Positions 46,369-54,885 of a stretch of 63,612 bases of DNA are shown one piece after another. The number at the start of each line of letters is the position of its first letter. Positions within the stretch are counted from its first letter, which is position 1. The position numbers were made by a program, and so were the translations under genes. The notes below the pieces were generated by a model, which worked only from the letters and a program-made list of their open reading frames with translations, was not told where the DNA came from and made no database searches. This DNA comes from an uncultured Clostridium sp. (GTDB lineage: Bacteria > Bacillota > Clostridia > TANB77 > CAG-508), in NCBI GenBank assembly GCA_902492105.1, contig CABUKD010000005.1, positions 1 through 63,612 on the forward strand, read 5' to 3'.

Positions 46369-47178
46369 ATGGAAGAATTAAAAAGAAAAGCAATAAATGA
46401 AATTATAGATAGTAGTATAAAAAGTTTTGCAGATGGCTTTGAAATTAGGCATATAAAAGAAGTAAGTGATCCTAATGGAGTAATCAATTCTAAAAAGAAT
46501 AATGTTTTTATTGCTGAACTAGGAGAAGAGTTTATGTTTTATTCTGCATTTGTGAGATCATTTGATTCAAGTTTTGGGAATGTATTGGAAAATGTGGGAA
46601 ATTCAATAGCTAAATTATCTTATGAAGTAAGAGGAAGAATAGAATCGTATTTGTTGCCACAACAAACGCAACATATTGATTATTTAATGACAGTATATAA
46701 TGAGCATCAAACACCAAAAAAGGAAGATTATGAAAATTTTTCTTGGGTAAAACCTAGAGATATTACTAGTTATATGACTAGTCATGAAACTGACAATTAT
46801 TTTTATAGCCCAGAGAAAAAAGAACATTATATAATTGAATTAAAAGCAGGTGGTGACTTAGATAATAAGAAATCAAAAGCTGAAAAAGTAGAATTATTAA
46901 GAGAATATTTCTTATTAAAAAATAAATTAGAAGATAGCGATGAAAAAATAAAAGTATTGTTTGCAACAGCTTACAATAAATTTGGTGAAGGAAACGAATG
47001 GAAACAAAGTCAAGTAAGGCAATATTTTGACGAAAGAGAACTACTTATAGGAAGAGAATATTGGAATTTTGTATGCGATGATGAACACGGGTTTGACATT
47101 GTATTTGAACAATACAGAAAGAGTGCAAATTATATTAAAGAGGCAATTCAAAATATAAAAGCATTGTATTTTGAATAA
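46369..47178 (+). CDS. TdeIII-type type II restriction endonuclease
   Basis: 269 residues. IIELKAGGDLDNKKSKAEK (Glu157-Leu-Lys159) supplies the core of a PD-(D/E)xK nuclease site. YIIELKAGGDLD, with SYEVRGRIESYLLPQQTQHIDYLM, matches the TdeIII family. Coupling to the D12 methylase gene supports a restriction-modification pair. The recognition site cannot be read from the protein. RBS AGGGGGAATT. Confidence 0.85.
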   Translation: MEELKRKAINEIIDSSIKSFADGFEIRHIKEVSDPNGVINSKKNNVFIAELGEEFMFYSAFVRSFDSSFGNVLENVGNSIAKLSYEVRGRIESYLLPQQTQHIDYLMTVYNEHQTPKKEDYENFSWVKPRDITSYMTSHETDNYFYSPEKKEHYIIELKAGGDLDNKKSKAEKVELLREYFLLKNKLEDSDEKIKVLFATAYNKFGEGNEWKQSQVRQYFDERELLIGREYWNFVCDDEHGFDIVFEQYRKSANYIKEAIQNIKALYFE

Positions 47179-47260
47179 AAAATATATACAAAGGAAAAGC
47201 AAAATAATAATGTAATAAAAAATTACTAAATTATTTTGTTTTTTTTTAGAAAGGAAAAAA

Positions 47261-48484
47261 ATGAAAAACATCTTAAAACCTATTTTTGAAATGGTTACAG
47301 GACAATATATATTATTCGATAATATTATATATAATTATATTGCAATAGCTATAATAGGAGTATTAGCTTTTAAAATAGCATGGAACTTGGTAGGGAATTT
47401 ATATGATTCAGGAATAATTATAGGTAGGAGATCTGGATCTTTAATTCATTGGCTAATAAGAATAATTATGTTTATGATTATTTTTTATTTGTTTAGTGCT
47501 ATAATATGGTTAACTAAATTTATTTTTACATATAGAACTACTGTGCTCATAATAATTGGAACTATTGCTGTTTTTGTAATAATATATAAGATTATTAAAA
47601 AGGTAAAAAAAATGAATAAGCCGATTGTATTAAAAGAAAACACAAGAAAAAGAATAAATAACTCCCTTGAGATGGTAAATATAGCAGCAGGAATACTTAG
47701 TACGGCAAATCCAGAATTTAGTATTATTCCAATATTTGTTTATGCTGTTAATAGAACATTAGGACTAGCTAGTCAAGAATATATAACTGAAAGAATAAAA
47801 AAAATTAACGAGAAGTTAGAAGAAAAGAAAATAAATATTAATGATTTTAAAGAGGAAATGTTAAATTTGTCTCAACATAATGAATATATAGTATTAAATC
47901 ATTTACGAAATATAATATTAACATGTATTCCAGAAATGGTAGATATATATATTGAAGTACTTTTGGATTTTATAATGAAAAAAGAATATAAAGAAAAGGA
48001 AGAGATATGTGAAATTGTAAATCAATTAAACAGGAATGACTTAGAACTTTTAAAAATGATAAAAGAATATAGTGAAAATGGAAAAAAAGAATTTTATAAT
48101 AAAAATCAAGAAAAAGAAGATAAGAAAATAAAAGATAACAATGAAATAATTAATAATAAAAATCAAACATTTAAAAGGGTTAATTTTGTTGATAGAAATG
48201 TTGTTATAAACAATAGATATACAATATTTTGGAAAGAATTTGAGAAGTATTATGAACTTCAATCAGCAGAAATGGGATTGATATTACTTTTTAATACTGT
48301 AGATGAAAATGATAAGCCATCTAACAAATGGGCATACATAGGAAGATCATTTATTAAATTACAAAATTTAGGAATAATAGAAATGGATTACATAAATACA
48401 ACAGGAAATATAAATTCATTGAATATAGATAGGTTCCACATTACTCTATTTGGAAAAATAATTTTATCGTATATAAAATTATAG
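47261..48484 (+). CDS. Membrane protein with winged-helix-like C-terminus, unknown
   Basis: 407 residues. Three helices in the first 120, then a soluble region with an alternating charged helix. A C-terminal segment (about 310-407: ELQSAEMGLILLFN.. AYIGRSFIKLQNLGIIEMDYIN) looks like a winged-helix fold. Not recognised as a known family. It lies between the restriction system and the kinase gene, all on the same strand. RBS AGAAAGGAAAAAA. Confidence 0.6.
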   Translation: MKNILKPIFEMVTGQYILFDNIIYNYIAIAIIGVLAFKIAWNLVGNLYDSGIIIGRRSGSLIHWLIRIIMFMIIFYLFSAIIWLTKFIFTYRTTVLIIIGTIAVFVIIYKIIKKVKKMNKPIVLKENTRKRINNSLEMVNIAAGILSTANPEFSIIPIFVYAVNRTLGLASQEYITERIKKINEKLEEKKININDFKEEMLNLSQHNEYIVLNHLRNIILTCIPEMVDIYIEVLLDFIMKKEYKEKEEICEIVNQLNRNDLELLKMIKEYSENGKKEFYNKNQEKEDKKIKDNNEIINNKNQTFKRVNFVDRNVVINNRYTIFWKEFEKYYELQSAEMGLILLFNTVDENDKPSNKWAYIGRSFIKLQNLGIIEMDYINTTGNINSLNIDRFHITLFGKIILSYIKL

Positions 48485-48657
48485 CTATGTGGGTATTTTG
48501 TTATCTAGAATTAATGTTCTGTATGTATAATCAAATTTTGCAAATGTAAAAGAAAGAGATATTAACTGGTAATTTTATAGAATGAAAAAATAGAAATAAA
48601 ACAAATCAAAAGAATGTTAGATTTATATAATAATTAATAAAAGATAGGAAGGAAAAA

Positions 48658-50175
48658 ATGATTATATCAAAAAATAGTATAATATATGATGAACAAAAAA
48701 ATGAGTATGTAGTTGGAGAGAGAATTGGTGGAGGAGGTTGTTCAGCCGTATTCAAAATAAAAAGTAAAAAAGATGGACAATATTATGCTCTAAAAACATT
48801 CTCCTCTGATTTTGAAGATGAAACAGAGTTAAAAACATTTAGAAACGAAATTGCTAAAGCTATGGGTGTAAAATCAAATTATGTAGTTGAATATAAGTTT
48901 TTTAATGATGGGGAAATTTTCCCAGAATTACCACCATATATAATAATGGAGTATTGCCCTAATGGAACTTTAAGAGATTATTTAACAGGAATTTTAAAAA
49001 GTGAAAAACATATCACTAACGAAGAAATAAAAAATATATTTTCTCAATTAATAAAAGGTATGTCAGATATCAATAAAAAAGTTATTCATAGGGATATAAA
49101 ATTAGAAAATATATTAATTAAGGATAATACATTGAAAATTAGTGATTTTGGAATTTCAAAAAGTGTTGTAGACACAACTAGAACAATTACATTTAAAGGA
49201 TGGGGCACACCAGAATATATTGCACCAGAAGGATGGAAATCAGAGAGTAATACCATAAAGATGGATATATATTCAATGGGAATTGTTTTTTATCAGGTTG
49301 CAACATTACTACAATATCCATATAATGTAAAAGATAAAGATTACAGGGAAGCACATCTGTATGAAACACCTATTAGTCCTAGAAGATATAATACAGGCTT
49401 AGAGTTAAACTTAGAATCCATAATATGTAAAATGCTAGAAAAGGAACCTAGTAAAAGATTTAATAATTGGGAAGAAATTAAAAATTTAATAGAAGTGGAA
49501 AAAACTAACAATAATGCAGAATTATTAAATAGGATTATTAGAAAAAGAATGGATATAGATGAAAGAAATAGAAAAATGGAAATAGAAGAAACAAAAAAGC
49601 AAGAAGCAATAGATGAAAAGAAAAAAATGATAAGTTATAGTATTTATGAAAATATCTATATACCAATAAAGGAATTGATAGATGATTTTAATAAGACATA
49701 TGCATCTGGAAAAATTGCTCTTTCGACATATAAAGTAGGAATAAATAGGATAAATCAAATTCAAGCAAATACAGTTTCAGGGAAAAGATTAAATATCATA
49801 ATTAATATAATAATAGAAGATAAATTTGAACAAGAATATCAAGATCCATTTTTTGGTCAATGGTATAAAAAAGAATATAGACCTAAACTAAATAATAAAG
49901 AAATATTGGCATGGGGATCGGTTTATTTTGAAGATTTATTATCTTATAATTTAATTTTATTAGATGATGAAAAAAATATGTACGGTAAATGGTATCAACT
50001 AAAAAACAAAAATGCAGTATTTAATCCAGAACCAAGATATCCAGAACCTTTTGCTTTTGATTTTAACGAATTAGAGGAAGAGATACAACAAATAAATTCT
50101 ACACATATATATACATCTTGCCTAGAAGAATTTAATAAAGAAGAACTATTAAACAATATAGAAGGTATTATATAA
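48658..50175 (+). CDS. Eukaryotic-like Ser/Thr protein kinase
   Basis: 505 residues. Glycine-rich loop GERIGGGGCSAVF (about 20-32), Lys46 in YYALKTF, catalytic loop HRDIKLEN (144-151), DFG at 163-165, APE in APEGW. All catalytic residues are intact. The C-terminal 200 residues (about 300-505) have a helical linker and an unknown Trp-containing domain. There is no membrane helix, unlike PknB/PrkC, so it is a cytosolic kinase, possibly part of an abortive-infection system such as Stk2 (inference from context). RBS AGGAAGGAAAAA. Confidence 0.93.
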   Translation: MIISKNSIIYDEQKNEYVVGERIGGGGCSAVFKIKSKKDGQYYALKTFSSDFEDETELKTFRNEIAKAMGVKSNYVVEYKFFNDGEIFPELPPYIIMEYCPNGTLRDYLTGILKSEKHITNEEIKNIFSQLIKGMSDINKKVIHRDIKLENILIKDNTLKISDFGISKSVVDTTRTITFKGWGTPEYIAPEGWKSESNTIKMDIYSMGIVFYQVATLLQYPYNVKDKDYREAHLYETPISPRRYNTGLELNLESIICKMLEKEPSKRFNNWEEIKNLIEVEKTNNNAELLNRIIRKRMDIDERNRKMEIEETKKQEAIDEKKKMISYSIYENIYIPIKELIDDFNKTYASGKIALSTYKVGINRINQIQANTVSGKRLNIIINIIIEDKFEQEYQDPFFGQWYKKEYRPKLNNKEILAWGSVYFEDLLSYNLILLDDEKNMYGKWYQLKNKNAVFNPEPRYPEPFAFDFNELEEEIQQINSTHIYTSCLEEFNKEELLNNIEGII

Positions 50176-50214
50176 AAATTTAATAATTATGAAAAGAATA
50201 TATAAAAATCCAAA

Positions 50215-50238
50215 GTTTTTTCAAAAATTTGAAAAAAC
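50215..50238 (+). terminator. Terminator after the kinase gene
   Basis: GTTTTTTCAAA / TTTGAAAAAAC stem followed by TCTTTTAAAA. Confidence 0.65.
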
Positions 50239-50283
50239 TCTTTTAAAATCTTAATAGTTGTCAAGAAATCAAACTAATTACAG

Positions 50284-50361
50284 CTTAAAGTGCAATTCTG
50301 CAACTTTAAAGTGCAAAAATTGCACTTTAAAGTTGATATTATATATATAATTTGATATAAT
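50284..50361 (+). promoter_or_regulatory. Promoter and palindromic operator of the fic gene
   Basis: A perfect inverted repeat with 15-bp arms (50302-50316 and 50320-50334; AACTTTAAAGTGCAA arm, 3-nt spacer) abuts the -35. An extra half-site, TTAAAGTGCAA, is at 50285-50295. TTGATA (50333-50338), a 17-bp spacer and TATAAT (50356-50361) complete the promoter. Confidence 0.8.
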
Positions 50362-50383
50362 ATATGTGTGGGAGGGATTTCTA

Positions 50384-51442
50384 ATGGATAATAAAAAAGA
50401 CTGGAATTTAGAATTATCAGAATATATTAAACAAGGTGAGCCAAATCGAGTAGAAAAGACTAAAACATGGGAAACAGCTATAGGTTTGCAAGATGTAGAT
50501 GGATTAAAGCCTTCAAAATACTTAATTAAAACTGCTAAAGAGCATATTGAAGGAACAATAGATATTGAAGAAGCAAAAACAAGAATAGATGAATATTATG
50601 AAGTTCAAGGAAGTAGAAAAAACTTTGAAAAAGAGAGTGAAGAAGCAGATAAAGTTGCAGTAAGAATAACAGAAATATTGAGCGAAAAAGCATTTAATTT
50701 TTCACCAACTGAATTATTAAATATTCATAAAAGATTATTTAAAAATATATTTGATGGGGCAGGAATATATAGGAATTATAATTTTACAAAAAAAGAATGG
50801 GTATTAAATGGAGATACAGTAATATATGCATCATTTGATACTATAAAAGAAACACTAGAATATGATTTTGAACAAGAAAAAAATTTCTCATATAAAGGTT
50901 TAAGTTTAGAAGAATCTATTAAACATTTATGTAGATTTACATCAAATATATGGCAAGTACACCCTTTTTGTGAAGGAAACACAAGAACAACGGCAGTATT
51001 TTTGATAAAATATTTAAGAACTTTTGGATTTAATATTAATGATGAAGTATTTGCAGAAAATTCATGGTATTTTAGAAATTCATTAGTAAGAGCTAATTAT
51101 AAAAATTTTGAAAAAAATGTATTCGAGGATACTTCATTTTTAGAAAAATTCTTTTATAACTTGCTAACAAATGCTAATTATGAATTAAAAAATAGGTATA
51201 CACATATAGATAATATTCAAAGTGCAAATGAAAATAATTTAAAGGGCAATAATTGCACTTTAGAAGAACAGGCAATAATAAATATATTAAAAATAAATCC
51301 AGCAACTACCCAAGAAGAAATATCAAGACAGATTAATAAGTCTGTAAGAACTGTAAAAAATTATATGGCAGAAATGCAAGAAAAGGGTATAATAGAAAGA
51401 AAAAATGGAAAGAAAAATGGTGAGTGGATAGTAAATGAGTAA
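50384..51442 (+). CDS. Fic-family AMP-transferase with C-terminal HTH
   Basis: 352 residues from the ATG at 50384 (RBS GGGAGGGATTTCTA). N-terminal Fic_N-like region, then the Fic core with HPFCEGNTRT (His193 to Arg201), which is complete. The C-terminal 50 residues are a winged HTH (TQEEISRQINKSVRTVKNYMAEMQEKGIIERK). I see no clear S/T-x-x-x-E-G/N inhibitory motif; KEHIEG at about residue 47 is a poor match. The HTH probably binds the operator in its own promoter. Its last 8 bases overlap the HEPN gene. Confidence 0.93.
   Translation: MDNKKDWNLELSEYIKQGEPNRVEKTKTWETAIGLQDVDGLKPSKYLIKTAKEHIEGTIDIEEAKTRIDEYYEVQGSRKNFEKESEEADKVAVRITEILSEKAFNFSPTELLNIHKRLFKNIFDGAGIYRNYNFTKKEWVLNGDTVIYASFDTIKETLEYDFEQEKNFSYKGLSLEESIKHLCRFTSNIWQVHPFCEGNTRTTAVFLIKYLRTFGFNINDEVFAENSWYFRNSLVRANYKNFEKNVFEDTSFLEKFFYNLLTNANYELKNRYTHIDNIQSANENNLKGNNCTLEEQAIINILKINPATTQEEISRQINKSVRTVKNYMAEMQEKGIIERKNGKKNGEWIVNE
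51240..51262 (+). promoter_or_regulatory. Second operator-like palindrome inside the fic gene
   Basis: TAAAGGGCAA / TTGCACTTTA with the same 3-nt spacer as the promoter operator, plus a half-site AAAGTGCAA at 51219-51227, just before the HTH-coding part. Confidence 0.55.
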
Positions 51443-52421
51443 TAAAAAAGGTATAGCATTTTATTTGGATAGAAAATTTATAGTATATGAAGAAGAAACT
51501 ACAAAAGTGCATTCTATGTTATTAGATTATAATATAGAAGAGTGCTTTGAAAATATAAAAAATATAGTATATTCATATGATAATAATGATATTATTATCA
51601 AAATATTTAGCGATAGTTTAATATTTATTTCGGACAAGAAATATGAAAGCGAAGATTGGGAAAAATCAAAAAATAGACTAATAAAATTAGCTAATATTAT
51701 TTTAGCAATAATGTTTTCTACATCAAGCGAATATCTTAATATGAAAAAGGGAAGTACTACATTTTTTATACATGATAAAGAAATAACTGTAAAAAATATT
51801 ATTCATTGTACTGCTAGTAATGAATATAATGAGATTGAATTTATAGGTTGTAATGGAACAGTAAAATTAGACGATTTGAAACAAAGGGACGATATAAATG
51901 TTTTTGAAAGAAATAATAATACAAGTTTTGTATATGATGTAAAGACTATAAATGAGTTTTTTCAACTATTTGAAAAAAATTTAAATTTAATTATTGATAA
52001 AAAAATAGAAAATATAGTATATATGCTTTATAGAAGTATTTTAGAAACTAAAAAGAGTAATTTTGACATTTCAATATTATTATCTTTTTTCGTTATTGAA
52101 AATGTATTAAGCAATATGTGGGACAATGCTTTGATTGAAAGAGATTTATATAAAAAACTAAAAGATGATATGAATTATACTATTGCTATAAAATCGAATA
52201 TGTTATATATGAATGGAGTTATTTCAAAAGAAGAATTAGATAAAATTGATTTTGCAAGGAAAAAAAGAAATAGTATTGCTCATGCAAATTTTGATTTTCA
52301 AGATAAATTTGACTTTTCAAAAATGTTTAGTATTTCTTCTGAAATATTTTTATTCTCAATAGATTTATTTGCAAAATACTATAATATTAATTTTAAAATG
52401 CAATATGGATTCGAAGGATAA
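51435..52421 (+). CDS. HEPN-motif protein, putative partner of Fic
   Basis: 328 residues, starting within the end of the fic gene (ATGAGTAATAAA), so translation is coupled. Near the C-terminus, RKKRNSIAHANF contains Arg278-x4-His283, the R-x4-6-H signature of HEPN RNases, in a helix-rich, Apea-like context (about 180-328). The N-terminal half is unrecognised. HEPN proteins are usually RNA-cleaving toxins. Here the nucleotidyl-transferring neighbour is Fic rather than the usual MNT protein. Confidence 0.65.
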   Translation: MSNKKGIAFYLDRKFIVYEEETTKVHSMLLDYNIEECFENIKNIVYSYDNNDIIIKIFSDSLIFISDKKYESEDWEKSKNRLIKLANIILAIMFSTSSEYLNMKKGSTTFFIHDKEITVKNIIHCTASNEYNEIEFIGCNGTVKLDDLKQRDDINVFERNNNTSFVYDVKTINEFFQLFEKNLNLIIDKKIENIVYMLYRSILETKKSNFDISILLSFFVIENVLSNMWDNALIERDLYKKLKDDMNYTIAIKSNMLYMNGVISKEELDKIDFARKKRNSIAHANFDFQDKFDFSKMFSISSEIFLFSIDLFAKYYNINFKMQYGFEG

Positions 52422-52436
52422 AAAATGAATAAATGA

Positions 52437-52462
52437 AGGCGAGAATTAATCCCGCCTTTTAC
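52437..52462 (+). terminator. Terminator after the HEPN gene
   Basis: AGGCGAGA / TCCCGCCT stem followed by TTTTA. Confidence 0.65.
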
Positions 52463-52755
52463 TACTCATCAAAACATCCCATAACTAATTGTGAGCCATC
52501 AACAAATCCATTTCTATAATACTTTTCATTCCAATAGCATATATAGTCCATAAAATTTTTATCAAGCTTATCCAATTGTTTCTTAACATATTTTTTATTT
52601 TGTTTTGGAACATTTTTTAAAATATTTTCAATTATTTCGTCAAAATTTATATTATGTTTTTTATCTTCGTTAGTTAAATATCCTAATTCAGTTTCCTCCC
52701 TATAACTTAACCATTCTCTTAAAATATCATTATTTACTTCTCTAAAATTATTCAT
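52462..52755 (-). CDS. Small hypothetical protein (97 aa)
   Basis: Soluble, highly charged, Lys/Asn/Glu-rich, helix-forming; unrecognised. ATG at 52755 follows TTGGAGGATTGTT. It is the last gene of the element, convergent with the HEPN gene. Confidence 0.6.
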   Translation of the reverse strand: MNNFREVNNDILREWLSYREETELGYLTNEDKKHNINFDEIIENILKNVPKQNKKYVKKQLDKLDKNFMDYICYWNEKYYRNGFVDGSQLVMGCFDE

Positions 52756-52849
52756 AACAATCCTCCAATTTTATAAAATTAATATATATATCAAAACGAT
52801 ATAATGAGTGAACTTTTAGTCAATGTGATATAAAAAATTTAAAAATCTT

Positions 52850-52867
52850 GGGGACACAATGGGGACA
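52850..52867 (+). promoter_or_regulatory. Right integrase arm sites
   Basis: GGGGACA at 52850 and 52861, in the same orientation and 11-bp step as at the left end (36401, 36412). An imperfect GTCAAT/ATTGAC pair flanks them. Confidence 0.7.
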
Positions 52868-52987
52868 AAAGTACCCAAAATTGACTTAAAATCACTTAAA
52901 AATACATAACTTATAAATCAATAAAACCATTGAAATATAAGCAAAAACTATCAATTTCAATAAAATTCAAAAATTGCTGATAATACC

Positions 52988-53003
52988 CTCATAACCCGAA
53001 GGT
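52988..53003 (+). other. Right attachment core (att)
   Basis: CTCATAACCCGAAGGT, an exact copy of the tRNA-fMet core. The next 28 bases to the right only loosely resemble a tRNA 3' half (about 12 of 29 positions match). Confidence 0.8.
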
Positions 53004-53131
53004 AGTATATTTAAATGATATATGCTATAATATCTTTAGCAATAATACAAAAGCCAAAGATACAAAATACATTTTAAAAAACTAAACAGATATAAAATAA
53101 AAGAAAAAATTAAGAATAGGGAGAAAAATTT

Positions 53132-53710
53132 ATGGAATTAAAAGAAAAAATTGAAAAATATCAGCCATATAATGAACAAGAAGCAAAAGATAAACAAACA
53201 ATGTTAAAATACATAGATACCTTTGAAGATGTACTTACAAGAAATAATGAATTTGGACATTTTACAGCATCAGCATGGACGTTAAATCAGGAAAGGACGA
53301 AAGTACTAATGGTATATCATAATATATATCAATCATGGGCCTGGACTGGTGGACATGCAGATGGAGAAAGTAATTTATTAGAAGTAGCTATTAGAGAGCT
53401 AAAAGAAGAAACTGGAGTAAAAAATGTAAAAGTTCTTAACGATAACATATTTTCCTTAGAAATTATTTGTGTTAATGGACATGTTAAAAGAGGAAAATAT
53501 ATTTCGTCACATCAACATTTAAATTTAACTTATCTTTTGGAAGTGGATGAAAAAGAAATTTTGAAAATGAAAGAAGACGAAAATAGTGGCGTAAAATGGA
53601 TAAATCTGGAAGATGTAGAAAAAGCTTCTAACGAAAAATGGATGATAGAAAATGTATATCAAAAACTAAATGATAAATTGAAGAATATGAAATATATTGA
53701 GAATAATTAA
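53132..53710 (+). CDS. NUDIX hydrolase
   Basis: 192 residues. The Nudix box GGHADGESNLLEVAIRELKEETGV is complete (G-x5-E-x7-REUxEExGU), so it should hydrolyse a nucleoside diphosphate-linked substrate. The substrate is unknown. It lies immediately outside the element. RBS AATAGGGAGAAAAATTT. Confidence 0.93.
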   Translation: MELKEKIEKYQPYNEQEAKDKQTMLKYIDTFEDVLTRNNEFGHFTASAWTLNQERTKVLMVYHNIYQSWAWTGGHADGESNLLEVAIRELKEETGVKNVKVLNDNIFSLEIICVNGHVKRGKYISSHQHLNLTYLLEVDEKEILKMKEDENSGVKWINLEDVEKASNEKWMIENVYQKLNDKLKNMKYIENN

Positions 53711-53730
53711 AATTTGTGTTATAAACTAAG

Positions 53731-53763
53731 AAAGAAGATAAAATTTAACTTTATCTTCTTTTA
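53731..53763 (+). terminator. Terminator of the NUDIX gene
   Basis: AAGAAGATAAA / TTTATCTTCTT stem followed by TTACT. Confidence 0.7.
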
Positions 53764-53853
53764 CTAATATATTTATATTAAGATTTTACTGATTGTCATG
53801 GAATTTTTGTATATTCCACAATTCATATCCTAATATTTTACTATTAAAAAATA

Positions 53854-54094
53854 TGGTAACTGTTTAACTAGTTTATATTAATACTTAAAATCAGAATTTG
53901 TTTTATCTTTATGTGAGCAACTAATATTTACATTCTAATATAATTTATATTAATACTTTATGTTAGTAGCAATAGCACAATCTAAAAATCTGTTATTTAC
54001 ATTCTAATATATTTAAATTATTACGATATGCCGGAATAATAATAAAAATAGCAACCAATAACACTTTTACATTCTACTATATTTAAATTACCTT
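53854..54094 (-). CRISPR. Decayed CRISPR mini-array, reverse orientation
   Basis: Read on the minus strand, degenerate copies of the main array's 30-nt repeat occur at 54065-54094, 53995-54024, 53926-53956 and, weakly, 53854-53884. Starts are 69-72 bp apart, giving spacers of about 39-41. The copy at 54065 is the best: on the plus strand it contains ATTCTACTATATTTAAATTA, exact to the main repeat. Degeneration grows with distance from it. Confidence 0.75.
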
Positions 54095-54559
54095 CTAATA
54101 AATTGTCTTATTTTCCTCTTTATATCTCTCAAAAACATCTATACATTTATCCCTATCAATTTGATGCAAAATTATGGCATTTTTATTTTTACCTTCCAAA
54201 TATTCATAAATAAAGTCATCTCTAAATCCAATATCTGCAGCATCTTCACGAGTACATGCATAGTAAATGTCCTTAATATTTGCCCATATAGCGGCAGACA
54301 AGCACATTGGGCAAGGTTCGCAAGAGGTATACAAAATATAATTAGATAAATCATATGTATTAAGCTTTTCACATGCTTTACGTATAGCCATAACTTCTGC
54401 ATGAGCAGTAGGGTCATTATTTTTTAATACTTGATTGTTTCCTACAGAAATTACATTACCTTCCTTGTCTGTTATAACGGCACCAAATGGACCTCCTTCG
54501 TCTAAGTTCACTCCATTTTCAGCAGCTTCTTTTGCAATTTTCATAAATTGATTCATCAT
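54095..54559 (-). CDS. Guanine-deaminase-like nucleoside deaminase (tRNA-adenosine/cytidine deaminase fold)
   Basis: 154 residues. Zinc and catalytic motif HAEVMA with PCPMCLSA, as in cytidine/deoxycytidylate-type deaminases. GGPFGAVI, TSCEPCPMC and the long C-terminal helix with DRDKCIDVF match the GuaD-like group. Its last codons abut the decayed array. RBS AAAGGAATGGTAAGT. Confidence 0.9.
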   Translation of the reverse strand: MMNQFMKIAKEAAENGVNLDEGGPFGAVITDKEGNVISVGNNQVLKNNDPTAHAEVMAIRKACEKLNTYDLSNYILYTSCEPCPMCLSAAIWANIKDIYYACTREDAADIGFRDDFIYEYLEGKNKNAIILHQIDRDKCIDVFERYKEENKTIY

Positions 54560-54760
54560 TACTTACCATTCCTTTCTTTTACTTTGTCAGTATACGGCTA
54601 CAAATGACACAAAATCTTTCGAAATTCTTTACTCTATTACTATAAATGAATAGTTATCTTGCGATATCTCATCTATTTTAATGTTCCTATTCAATATTTA
54701 GCAATTTAATTATAGCATAATCATGTAAGAACGAAAATAGTACATCAGAAAATAATTCAA

Positions 54761-54789
54761 TTGACAGCTTATAAATAATATGATAAATA
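54761..54789 (+). promoter_or_regulatory. Probable cas operon promoter
   Basis: TTGACA at 54761-54766, a 17-bp spacer, TAAATA at 54784-54789. The remaining gap (54560-54885) holds no gene. Confidence 0.55.
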
Positions 54790-54885
54790 TATACTAAAAT
54801 AGTCCATACAAAAAGTAACATTTTACAACTAATTTATACAAAGGAAGGATAAAATAATTAAATTCATAAAAAAGAAGGTGAAAAA

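Noticed and set aside
50384..50580. Class II Fic inhibitory motif in KEHIEG
   Set aside because: The required Ser/Thr four residues before the Glu is missing, so self-inhibition cannot be claimed.
53001..53031. A second tRNA gene at the right att site
   Set aside because: Only the 16-bp core is exact; no 5' half, acceptor stem or T arm is present.
53821..53850. A possible fifth decayed CRISPR repeat
   Set aside because: About 19 of 30 positions match, but it does not keep the 70-bp spacing, so chance similarity in AT-rich DNA is likely.
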